From: Elusimicrobiota bacterium | GTDB taxonomy: Bacteria > Elusimicrobiota > Elusimicrobia > O2-12-FULL-59-9 | Length of the DNA stretch: 11,816 nucleotides | NCBI GenBank assembly: GCA_016206405.1 | Contig: JACQRQ010000221.1 | Span: 1-11,816 of the forward strand | Reading direction: 5' to 3' | Part shown: piece after piece, positions 6,138-11,816 of the stretch | Layout: every line of letters begins with the position of its first letter | Position numbering within the stretch: position 1 is the stretch's first letter | The notes under the pieces: model-generated | What the model saw: the letters and a program-made list of their open reading frames with translations, nothing else | Database searches by the model: none | Told to the model about the DNA's origin: nothing | Translations under genes and position numbers: made by a program

Positions 6138-7072
6138 AAAATCTAGTCACCATTGGAACTTTTGACGGCATCCATCTGGGCCACCAAGCCCTGATCCGCA
6201 AGGCCGTGCGCCGCGCCCGCCGGGACGGCATGCGCAGCTTGGTCATCGTATTCAACCGCCCCCCGCGGCTTTTTTTCAATCCTCGCCTCCACATCCCGCT
6301 CATTACCACCGCCGCGGAGAGGGCGGCGCTGCTGGGCGAATTGGGCGTTGATAAAGTCATCACCCTGGATTTCGACGCGCGTCTGGCGGCGATGAGCGCG
6401 GAAAGGTTTTTCACGGACTTTTTGCTCAAAAAAAACAAGATGGGCTGCCTGGTGGTCGGCTCCGATTTCGCTCTTGGAAAAGACCGCGCCGGGACGACCG
6501 AGGCCCTGCAAGAACTGTGCCGGCGCCACTCCGTCGCTTTTGAGGCGTGCCGCATCCTTCTCCGGCGCCGCGCAAAAGTCTCCTCCAGGCGAATCCGCGG
6601 GCTGCTGTCGGAGGGGAAAATCCGCCAGGCCGAACGGCTGCTGGGTTACCGTTATTTTCTTTGCGGAAAAGTGGTGCGGGGGCGCCGCCTCGGCCGCACG
6701 CTCGGATTTCCAACGGCGAACCTGGAGGTCCCCGACGGAAAAATTCTCCCCCCCGGCGTCTTTCACGCGAGCGCGCGCACGGGAGGGCGCCGCTACCCGG
6801 CCGCGCTCAACGTCGGCCATCGCCCCACGGCGGCTTCCCCCGGCCGCGTCCTCAAAGCGCCTGCGCCGCTGGCCGAGGCGCATCTCATCGGATTTAAGGG
6901 CCGATTGGCGGGCAAAACGCTCCGCGTGGAGCTTATCCGGCGGCTCCGCGCAGAAAAAAAATTCAATTCATTGCAGGCGCTGGCAAGACAAATTCGCGCC
7001 GACGTCGAGCGAATTCGCCGCGCAGCGCGCCCAGCTAGACGGGCAGTTGGTCCTGGTTTTTTTCGGTATTGA
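6134..7072 (+). CDS. ribF: Bifunctional riboflavin kinase / FAD synthetase RibF
   Basis: RibF phosphorylates riboflavin to FMN and then adenylylates FMN to FAD. The product is 312 residues, the standard length. The N-terminal adenylyltransferase domain has GTFDGIHLGH (8-17) and VVGSDFALGKDRAG. A linker with SSRRIRGLLSEGKI leads to the kinase domain with GRRLGRTLGFPTANL, PPGVFHA, LNVGHRPT and AEAHLIGF, and then LRAEKKFNS and the final helix. The usual Asp after the conserved glutamate (LLDF in many homologues) is Gly here (LIGF); the glutamate itself is kept. The start is GTG at 6134, embedded in GTGA with the truB stop. The last 38 bp overlap the end of potC on the opposite strand, so the terminal residues (about ARRAVGPGFFRY) may be a read-on extension of the usual C-terminus. 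It is the last gene of the plus-strand block; no clean terminator was found behind it. Confidence 0.95.
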   Translation: MKNLVTIGTFDGIHLGHQALIRKAVRRARRDGMRSLVIVFNRPPRLFFNPRLHIPLITTAAERAALLGELGVDKVITLDFDARLAAMSAERFFTDFLLKKNKMGCLVVGSDFALGKDRAGTTEALQELCRRHSVAFEACRILLRRRAKVSSRRIRGLLSEGKIRQAERLLGYRYFLCGKVVRGRRLGRTLGFPTANLEVPDGKILPPGVFHASARTGGRRYPAALNVGHRPTAASPGRVLKAPAPLAEAHLIGFKGRLAGKTLRVELIRRLRAEKKFNSLQALARQIRADVERIRRAARPARRAVGPGFFRY

Positions 7073-7832
7073 GGAAGTAATAGGCGGCGACCAGCAACAG
7101 GGTCAAAACCAATAAAATCGTGGACATCGCGTTGATCTCGGGAGTGATGCCGAATTTCATCATCGAGTATATTTTGATGGGCAAAGTGGTCGTGCCCACG
7201 CCGGCGACGAAAAAGCTCGTGACGAAATCCTCGAAGGAGACGGTGAAGGCCAGCATGCCGCCGGCTAAAATCGCGGGCCAGGCCAGGGGCAAAGTGATCT
7301 TGTGAAAAGCCTGCCATTCCGTCGCCCCCAAATCCATGGCCGCTTCCTCCACGCTGTGGCCCTTCAGCGAGCTGATTCTGGCTTTCACCACCCATACGAC
7401 GAAGGGAAGGCAGTACACCACGTGCGCGCAGACCAGCCCCCAAAAACTCAGATCGAAGCAAACCCGGGTGTAGAGGCTGAGAAGTCCCACGCCCAAAATG
7501 ATTTCCGGAACCATCAACGGAACCGAGAGCGCGCTGTCGTACGCCCTTTTGGCCCGGAGCCGGGGGTGATGCACCAAAACGTAGCTGGCCAGAAGGCCCA
7601 TCAGGGTCGCGATGAGGCTGGCCGTCGCCGCCACCTTCAAGCTGGTCCACAGCGCCGCCACAAGCTCGGCGTCTGCAAACAGCGTCCCATACCATTTCAC
7701 GGTAAAACCCTTCCAAATTAGATTCCGCTTGGCGTCGTTGAATGAAAAAGCGATGACGATGAGCAGCGGAAAATAAAGCGCCGCATAGACCAGCCCCGCA
7801 TAAACCCTGCCCGCCAATTTACCAGGACGCAT
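7035..7832 (-). CDS. potC: Spermidine/putrescine ABC transporter permease PotC
   Basis: One of the two membrane subunits of the polyamine importer. The product is 265 residues, close to the family length. It is hydrophobic with about six membrane helices, beginning with YAGLVYAALYFPLLIVIAFSF. The permease EAA loop that contacts the ATPase is VEEAAMDLGATEWQAFHKI followed by TLPLAWP. The PotC/PotI-type signature follows as SFEDFVTSFFVAG, TLPIKIYSMMKFG and TPEINAMSTILL. The ATG at 7832 overlaps the end of potB by 14 bp, with a weak GGA about 10 nt upstream, so coupling to potB is likely. The stop TAG (7035-7037) lies inside the 3' end of ribF on the other strand. It is the last gene of the minus-strand block. 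Confidence 0.94.
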   Translation of the reverse strand: MRPGKLAGRVYAGLVYAALYFPLLIVIAFSFNDAKRNLIWKGFTVKWYGTLFADAELVAALWTSLKVAATASLIATLMGLLASYVLVHHPRLRAKRAYDSALSVPLMVPEIILGVGLLSLYTRVCFDLSFWGLVCAHVVYCLPFVVWVVKARISSLKGHSVEEAAMDLGATEWQAFHKITLPLAWPAILAGGMLAFTVSFEDFVTSFFVAGVGTTTLPIKIYSMMKFGITPEINAMSTILLVLTLLLVAAYYFLNTEKNQDQLPV

Positions 7833-8709
7833 GCTTTTTTTCCAGAGTCTGCTGCAGGTAGAGCCCCGCCATCATCACGGCGATGAGCAAAACCGACAGG
7901 CTCGAGCCGAAGGGCCAATCTTGAGCCGTCAGGAACTGGTTCTGTATCAAATTGCCAACGAGGTAGGTGCTGGGGCCTCCGAGAAACTCCGCCATCAGGA
8001 AGTCTCCCATGCACGGGATGAAGGTCAGCATGCATCCGGCGAACACGCCCGGAAGAGTCAAGGGGAAGGTGACTCGCCAAAGCGTGGCCCAGGGTCCTCC
8101 CCCGAGGTCTTTGGAGGCCTCGATATACGCCTTGGGAAGCTTCTCCAGGGAGCTGTACAGGGGCAAAACCATAAACGGAAAGTAGGTGTGGATCAAGCCG
8201 ATGAGGACCGCGAAGGGACGGTTCAACAGCCGCAGAGGCTCGTCGATCAAGCCGATTTGGGTCAGAAGGCTGTTGATGAGGCCCTCCCTTCCCAGGATGA
8301 TGATCCAGGCGTAAATTTCCACCGTGCAGCTCGTCCACAGCGGCAGCATGAGCAGCAACAGCAGCAAATTTTTATGCTTATCGACGTAAAAACTGATGAA
8401 GTAAGCCAGCGGATACCCCAGCGCCAGGCATACGGCAGTCGTCGTGGAGGCATACAGAGCCGAGCGCATGAGGACCGGAAAATACCGCGGATCGATGCTG
8501 CGCGCATAGTTTTTCAGCGTGAAGGTCCAGGAAATCGCCCCGTAATCCCCCCTCTGGGCAAAACTGACGACGAACAGCAGGGCGATCGGCGCCAGCATAA
8601 AACACGCGAGCCAAGCCGAGGCGGGCAGAAGCAAGAGTTGGCTGGCCGTTTGCCGCCGGCCTCCTATCAGCCAAGAAAGCGCGGGATCGATTTTCTTGAG
8701 CATGCTCAT
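7819..8709 (-). CDS. potB: Spermidine/putrescine ABC transporter permease PotB
   Basis: The partner permease of PotC, forming the polyamine channel in the inner membrane. The product is 296 residues from the ATG at 8709. The first membrane segment is LLLLPASAWLACFMLAPIAL and about five more follow. The EAA loop is YIEASKDLGGGPWATLWRV followed by TFPLTLPG. FIPCMGDFLMAEFLGG and LIQNQFL near the C-terminus are typical of PotB. The start was set at 8709 because its ATGA overlaps the potD stop codon by 4 bp and AGGA lies about 12 nt upstream. In-frame ATGs at 8730 and 8742 would lengthen it by 7 or 11 residues, and a further ATG lies at 8703. The overlaps at both ends indicate a single transcript with potD and potC. 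Confidence 0.93.
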   Translation of the reverse strand: MSMLKKIDPALSWLIGGRRQTASQLLLLPASAWLACFMLAPIALLFVVSFAQRGDYGAISWTFTLKNYARSIDPRYFPVLMRSALYASTTTAVCLALGYPLAYFISFYVDKHKNLLLLLLMLPLWTSCTVEIYAWIIILGREGLINSLLTQIGLIDEPLRLLNRPFAVLIGLIHTYFPFMVLPLYSSLEKLPKAYIEASKDLGGGPWATLWRVTFPLTLPGVFAGCMLTFIPCMGDFLMAEFLGGPSTYLVGNLIQNQFLTAQDWPFGSSLSVLLIAVMMAGLYLQQTLEKKHASW

Positions 8710-9758
8710 CCGATCTTGACTTCCTGCCATACCCGGTTCCATAACGCTTCCGCTTCGCCCGAGAGCAAGGCGTAAAAGCGGAGCCTTTTCATGGTGAGCG
8801 CGTCGGGGAATATTCTATCGTCGCCGGCGATCGAAGGCGCGATCAGCGGGCGGGCCTTGAGATTGGGAGTCGCGAAAATAATGCTGTTGACGATTTCCGC
8901 GGCGACGTCCGCCTTGAGGATATGGTCGATCAAGAGCAGCGCCTCCGTGCGCCGTTTGGAGCCGTGCACGAGGCAAAGAAAATCCGTCCAGATGAAGGAG
9001 CCCTCCTTGGGCACGGTGAAATCAAGATTGGCGTTGTCGGCCGCGGCGCGCACGACGTCGCCGTTCCAGCCCATCGCCAGCCAGACGTCCTGGCTGACCA
9101 GCGCATTCTCATCGGTGGTGCTGGTGTAATGCTTCAATACGGGCTTTTGCTCCAGAAGGAGCTCCTTGGCGCGGTTGAGATGCCGCGGATCAGAGCTGTC
9201 GATGGGGAGATTGAGCATCAGCAAAGCGCAGCTCAGGCCGTCCCGCCGGTTATCCAGCATTGAGATTTTGCCGCTGAGGGATTTATCCCATAGGTTCCAC
9301 CAGGAATCGGGGGTTTTTTTGATATAGCGGCGGTTGTAGGCGATTCCCGTCGTCCCCCAAAGATACGGCACGGTGTGATCCAAATTCGGGTCGAAGTCCG
9401 GACTTTGGAAAGTCGGATCCAAATTACCCATATTTTGCAGCCGGTCGTGCGGCATCGGATCGATCAAGTTCAGGGCTTTGAGCTTGGGCAGCATGTAGTC
9501 GGTGGCCACGATCAAATCATAGCCTTGTATCCCGGTTCGAAGCTTTGAGAACATTTCGTCCTCGTCGCCATAGAGGCTGTATTGAACCCGAATGCCGGAG
9601 GACTGCTTGAAAGTCTCCAAAGTCCGCTTGCCAATGTATTGGGACCAATTAAAAAAATTGACGACGCCCGTCTCCTCCTTTTTGGAGCAGGCGGCCAGAA
9701 GGTTCGGCAGGACAAGAACGGAAAGGCCGGACTTGACGAATGCGCGACGAGTGAGCAT
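8706..9758 (-). CDS. potD: Spermidine/putrescine-binding lipoprotein PotD
   Basis: The solute-binding protein that captures polyamines outside the inner membrane and delivers them to PotBC. The product is 350 residues. The N-terminus has a Tat-like twin-arginine motif (TRRAFVK, 3-9), a hydrophobic stretch and a lipobox LAAC with the modified Cys at residue 24, so it should be a lipoprotein, possibly Tat-exported. The mature part follows PotD closely: NWSQYIGKRTLETF, YDLIVATDYM, VPYLWGTTGIAYN, SWWNLWD and VPKEGSFIWTDF. The Trp and Asp of FIWTDF align by eye with W255 and D257 of E. coli PotD, which contact the polyamine. MLDNRRDG corresponds to the E. coli segment with D168 and E171, here with Asp in place of Glu. 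The start ATG is 3 nt after the potA stop. Substrate preference (spermidine or putrescine) cannot be read from this. Confidence 0.94.
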   Translation of the reverse strand: MLTRRAFVKSGLSVLVLPNLLAACSKKEETGVVNFFNWSQYIGKRTLETFKQSSGIRVQYSLYGDEDEMFSKLRTGIQGYDLIVATDYMLPKLKALNLIDPMPHDRLQNMGNLDPTFQSPDFDPNLDHTVPYLWGTTGIAYNRRYIKKTPDSWWNLWDKSLSGKISMLDNRRDGLSCALLMLNLPIDSSDPRHLNRAKELLLEQKPVLKHYTSTTDENALVSQDVWLAMGWNGDVVRAAADNANLDFTVPKEGSFIWTDFLCLVHGSKRRTEALLLIDHILKADVAAEIVNSIIFATPNLKARPLIAPSIAGDDRIFPDALTMKRLRFYALLSGEAEALWNRVWQEVKIG

Positions 9759-9761
9759 GCG

Positions 9762-10901
9762 TTATGAATCGGACTCGGGGGGCAGAAGCAGGATGTCGTC
9801 GCCGTCCAGTTGCGCCCAAATCGTGCCGCCCGGCGCCGTGCCGTTGAGCCCCCCGGCGGAATCGGCGCCGCTCCGGCCGTACTTGACCACCGTGGCTTGT
9901 ATGGTCTTCGCGCAGCCCGAAAAAGGCGAGAGCAGAACGCGCGCCGAGGAGCCCAAATAAACGACGTCGTTTAAAACGCAGGGCAAGGAGACCTTCGAGG
10001 CATCCTGGGAGGGCCCGGAATGGAGCTGGATTTTCTCAGGGCGGATGGCCACGCACAGGCGTTGGCCGGCCGCGACCGGCAGAGCTTCGGCGCAGGGAAC
10101 CTTGAGCTTGATCTCGCCTTCCAAGAGGATTTCCGCCCTGGAGCCGGGCAGAATCTCCAGCAGCGTCGCCGCCAGGATGTTGGCGTTGCCCAAGAAATCA
10201 GCCACGAAACTTGAGGCCGGTTTTTCATAAATTTCCCGGGCCGGTCCGCATTGCTCGATTCGGCCGTGGTTGAATACGACGATGCGGTCGCTCATCGTCA
10301 ACGCCTCTTGCTGGTCGTGAGTCACGTAGACAAAAGTCATTTTGAGCTTCTGCTGGATTTTTTTGAGCTCCAACTGCATGCTTTCCCGCAGCTTGAGATC
10401 CAGCGCGCCCAAAGGCTCATCCAAAAGCAGGAGGCTGGGCTTGCCCACCAAAGAACGGGCCAGCGCGATGCGCTGCTGCTGTCCTCCGGAAAGCTGCGAT
10501 ACTTTGCGCTTTTCAAAGCCTGATAGAGCCACCAGGCTGAGAGCATCCTTCACTTCCTTTTCGATGGTCTGCGGCGGGAGCGTCTTGAGCCGCATTGAGA
10601 AAGCGACGTTTTCAAACACGTTGTAGTGAGGGAAAAGGGCGTAATGCTGAAATACGGTGTGGACGTTGCGCCGGTAAGGAGGCAAATGGGTGACCCGGGC
10701 GCCGTTGAGATAGACCTCGCCCGAGTCCGGCTGCTCAAAACCGCCGATGATGCGCAGCGTGGTGGTCTTTCCGCAGCCCGATGGCCCCAAAAGCGTCAAG
10801 AATTCGCCCTCGCGGATCTGCAGGGAGACGTCGTTTAAGACGCGGTGGGAGTCGAAGCTCTTGTGGATGTTTTTGAGCTCGAGCAAATAACTTCCGGTCA
10901 C
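9762..10901 (-). CDS. potA: Spermidine/putrescine ABC transporter ATP-binding protein PotA
   Basis: The ATPase that drives polyamine import, working as a dimer on the cytoplasmic face of PotBC. The product is 379 residues, the usual PotA size. All nucleotide-binding motifs are intact: Walker A GPSGCGKTT (39-47), Q-loop Q85 in FQHYALFPH, signature LSGGQQQR (137-144), Walker B LLLLDEP (157-163), D-loop GALD and the H-loop histidine H195 in VTHD. After EIYEKPASSFVADFLGNANIL comes a C-terminal TOBE-type regulatory domain. The start is GTG at 10901; an out-of-frame ATG just upstream stops after three codons and overlaps it. It begins 27 bp after the stop of the small secreted protein gene, so it is likely on the same transcript. 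Confidence 0.94.
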   Translation of the reverse strand: MTGSYLLELKNIHKSFDSHRVLNDVSLQIREGEFLTLLGPSGCGKTTTLRIIGGFEQPDSGEVYLNGARVTHLPPYRRNVHTVFQHYALFPHYNVFENVAFSMRLKTLPPQTIEKEVKDALSLVALSGFEKRKVSQLSGGQQQRIALARSLVGKPSLLLLDEPLGALDLKLRESMQLELKKIQQKLKMTFVYVTHDQQEALTMSDRIVVFNHGRIEQCGPAREIYEKPASSFVADFLGNANILAATLLEILPGSRAEILLEGEIKLKVPCAEALPVAAGQRLCVAIRPEKIQLHSGPSQDASKVSLPCVLNDVVYLGSSARVLLSPFSGCAKTIQATVVKYGRSGADSAGGLNGTAPGGTIWAQLDGDDILLLPPESDS

Positions 10902-10928
10902 GAGCCCATCCCTTTGGAAAAAAAGCGA

Positions 10929-11441
10929 TTAGCGGCAGGCTTGAACATCGGTGGTGGTCGCCAAATGCCGCATGGCGGCGTCCTCAGCGTAAAAATACAC
11001 CCGCAATTCGACGCGGGCGGCGCCCCCGTCGTAGCACGGCTGCTCGGCCTGCGCGGAATAGAGGTAGCCGATCGCCGCCTGGGCGTTTTTGGCAGCGGAA
11101 AATTGGTGGTAGCGGACGGCGGCGTACGCGGGAGCGTCGACGGCTTGTTCCGGGACCTTTTCCTTCACGAGGTAATCCATCTCCAAATCGATCCAGAAGC
11201 GCACCTCATCGGGAATCTCATCTTCAGCCACGCGCCGCGCGAAGAGCCCTTGCTCTTCATACTCGCAGCCTTCGCCAATTTCCATCCCGGGGGGCTCCGC
11301 GACGGCGACCTGGCGGCCGGAGGCGTCGCGCACTTGAATCTGCGCGGCTTTGTCCTGCGTCCACGCCGCCGGTCCGACCGGCGCCGACAACAACGCCGCA
11401 GCCGAAACGGCCGCCAACATTCGCTTTTTAGTCATAAGCAT
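10929..11441 (-). CDS. Unrecognised small secreted protein in the polyamine locus
   Basis: I do not recognise this family. The product is 170 residues. The first about 30 residues look like a Sec signal peptide: basic TKKR, then the hydrophobic core MLAAVSAAALLSAP, then a likely cleavage near GPAAWTQ. The mature part of about 140 residues is acidic and has three cysteines (in EGCEYEE, QPCYDGG and the C-terminal QACR). It has no second membrane segment and no lipobox. Patches such as VRFWIDLEMDYLV and ARVELRVYFYAED suggest a small alpha/beta domain. Start codons compete: ATG at 11441, 11435 and 11420, none with a good ribosome site. It lies between the aldehyde dehydrogenase (87 bp gap) and potA (27 bp gap), all on one strand, so a link to polyamine uptake or catabolism is possible but rests only on position. 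It reads as a real gene because of the signal peptide and orderly spacing. Confidence 0.65.
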   Translation of the reverse strand: MLMTKKRMLAAVSAAALLSAPVGPAAWTQDKAAQIQVRDASGRQVAVAEPPGMEIGEGCEYEEQGLFARRVAEDEIPDEVRFWIDLEMDYLVKEKVPEQAVDAPAYAAVRYHQFSAAKNAQAAIGYLYSAQAEQPCYDGGAARVELRVYFYAEDAAMRHLATTTDVQACR

Positions 11442-11465
11442 AGACTAGCATTCTGGCGCGAGCAA
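11437..11465 (-). promoter_or_regulatory. Weak candidate promoter before the small secreted protein gene
   Basis: Read on the minus strand, TTGCTC (11465-11460) is separated by 17 bp from TATGCT (11442-11437). Matches to consensus are three of six and four of six. If real, the transcript would start inside or just after the first ATG, giving a leaderless message or favouring the ATG at 11420. The match is poor and could be chance. Confidence 0.22.
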
Positions 11466-11476
11466 GCGAGGGTCTT

Positions 11477-11523
11477 AAGGCCCAAAGGCAAGAAGTTATT
11501 GGACCTACTTTTGACTGGGCCTT
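11477..11523 (-). repeat. Inverted repeats in the gap after the aldehyde dehydrogenase gene; possible terminator or attenuator
   Basis: AAGGCCCA (11477-11484) and TGGGCCTT (11516-11523) are perfect 8-bp inverted repeats 31 nt apart. Read on the minus strand, the arm TTGGGCCTT can also pair with AGGTCCAA (near 11497-11504) with one G-U pair, giving a second, mutually exclusive hairpin. GGGTCTTAAGGCCC (11470-11483) is a near palindrome that uses the same arm. No U-run follows any of them, so a simple intrinsic terminator is not supported. The cluster fills most of the 87-bp gap. Confidence 0.4.
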
Positions 11524-11528
11524 TCGTC

Positions 11529-11816
11529 CTAATCCCCTAAGACGACGGAGTGCCACGGCTTGCGGACGGCGCCGGTCACGTCGGCCATGACGTGCTTGAT
11601 CTGCGTGTATTCCTCCAAGGAATACGACGACATGTCTTTTCCGAACCCGCTGCTTTTGTAGCCGCCGTGCGGCATTTCCGAGGCGATGGGAAGATGATCG
11701 TTGATCCACACCGTCCCGGCCTGAATCTCCGCGGACATGCGAAAAGCGCGCGGCGTATTCAAGGTCCAAACGCTGGCCGCCAAACCGTATCGAACCCCGT
11801 TGGCCTTGGCGAGGGC
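11529..11816 (-). CDS. Aldehyde dehydrogenase, 3' part; probably gamma-aminobutyraldehyde dehydrogenase
   Basis: The last 95 residues of an NAD(P)-dependent aldehyde dehydrogenase; the frame runs off the right edge of the window. The C-terminal family features are clear: ANGVRYGLAASVWT, AGTVWINDH, SEMPHGGYKSSGFGKDMSS and LEEYTQIKHVM. The combination SEMPHGG, GKDMS and the tail TGAVRKPWHSVVLGD resembles the gamma-aminobutyraldehyde dehydrogenase branch (YdcW/PatD-like), which converts 4-aminobutyraldehyde to GABA in putrescine breakdown. The catalytic cysteine and glutamate lie outside the window. Neighbouring potADBC genes on the same strand fit a polyamine role. Membership of the superfamily is certain; the exact substrate is inferred from the tail and context, and betaine aldehyde or another amino-aldehyde dehydrogenase remains possible. 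Confidence 0.85.
   Translation of the reverse strand, partial: ALAKANGVRYGLAASVWTLNTPRAFRMSAEIQAGTVWINDHLPIASEMPHGGYKSSGFGKDMSSYSLEEYTQIKHVMADVTGAVRKPWHSVVLGD

Noticed and set aside
7029..7063. Terminator for ribF made of GCCC/GGGC and a T7 run
   Set aside because: The stem is only 4 bp, 12 nt separate it from the T-run, and no better stem could be drawn next to the Ts.
6474..7115. Second plus-strand frame of 213 codons inside ribF
   Set aside because: It is out of frame with ribF, whose motifs are intact. The composition (Arg, Ala, Pro, Ser) is that of a frame-shifted shadow.
7831..8775. Plus-strand open frame of 314 codons opposite potB
   Set aside because: It is antisense to a permease with membrane helices and the EAA loop. 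The product is rich in Gln, Arg and Glu without any domain.
11450..11470. A third copy of the infB repeat near TCTGGCGCGAGC
   Set aside because: Only the short TCTGGCGC is shared. The left hairpin arm and the downstream part of the repeat are missing, so it is probably chance.
10845..11540. Plus-strand open frame of 231 codons opposite the secreted protein and the start of potA
   Set aside because: It runs across two minus-strand genes and their gaps, has no ribosome site or signal, and its sequence looks like translated antisense. The minus-strand reading has a signal peptide and orderly spacing.

Overview
The window is a piece of a GC-rich bacterial chromosome. It holds two divergent-function gene blocks that meet tail to tail near 7035-7072. 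The first 7 kb, on the plus strand, is the conserved translation and ribosome-maturation block: the 3' part of proS, then rimP, nusA, infB, rbfA, truB and ribF. The rest, on the minus strand, is a polyamine block. In transcription order it reads: the 3' end of an aldehyde dehydrogenase that looks like gamma-aminobutyraldehyde dehydrogenase, a small unrecognised secreted protein, then potA, potD, potB and potC. The organism is probably Gram-negative, since PotD is built as a Tat-type lipoprotein and a second exported protein is present. I cannot place the phylum from this window; an uncultured lineage such as Elusimicrobiota is possible but is only a guess.

Plus-strand block. A near-consensus sigma70-type promoter (TTGACT, 18 bp spacer, TATAAT) overlaps the proS stop codon. 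It is followed at once by a hairpin with a U-rich tail, and rimP starts behind that hairpin. From rimP to ribF the genes are tightly packed: nusA/infB overlap by 17 bp, infB and rbfA are 1 nt apart, and truB/ribF overlap by 4 bp as GTGA. They make RimP and RbfA (30S maturation), NusA (transcription elongation and termination), IF2 (initiation), TruB (tRNA U55 pseudouridine) and RibF (FMN/FAD synthesis). The small ylxR and L7Ae-like genes that sit between nusA and infB in many Firmicutes are absent.

Minus-strand block. PotA (ATPase), PotD (binding lipoprotein), PotB and PotC (permeases) form a complete spermidine/putrescine ABC importer. The genes overlap or nearly touch, in the order A-D-B-C. 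The aldehyde dehydrogenase upstream would oxidise 4-aminobutyraldehyde from putrescine breakdown to GABA, so the block plausibly links polyamine uptake to catabolism. The small secreted protein between them has no family I recognise.

Non-coding and odd structure. The most unusual item is inside infB, in the Ala/Pro-rich linker of IF2. Two copies of a short palindromic DNA repeat lie 145 bp apart, read in different frames. They share a TCT-loop hairpin whose stem differences are compensatory. This suggests a small structured element inserted into a coding gene. Other structures are a perfect 16-bp palindrome between rbfA and truB, and a set of mutually exclusive inverted repeats in the 87-bp gap after the aldehyde dehydrogenase. 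No tRNA, rRNA, CRISPR array, insertion sequence or transposase was seen, and no gene-free stretch exceeds about 90 bp.
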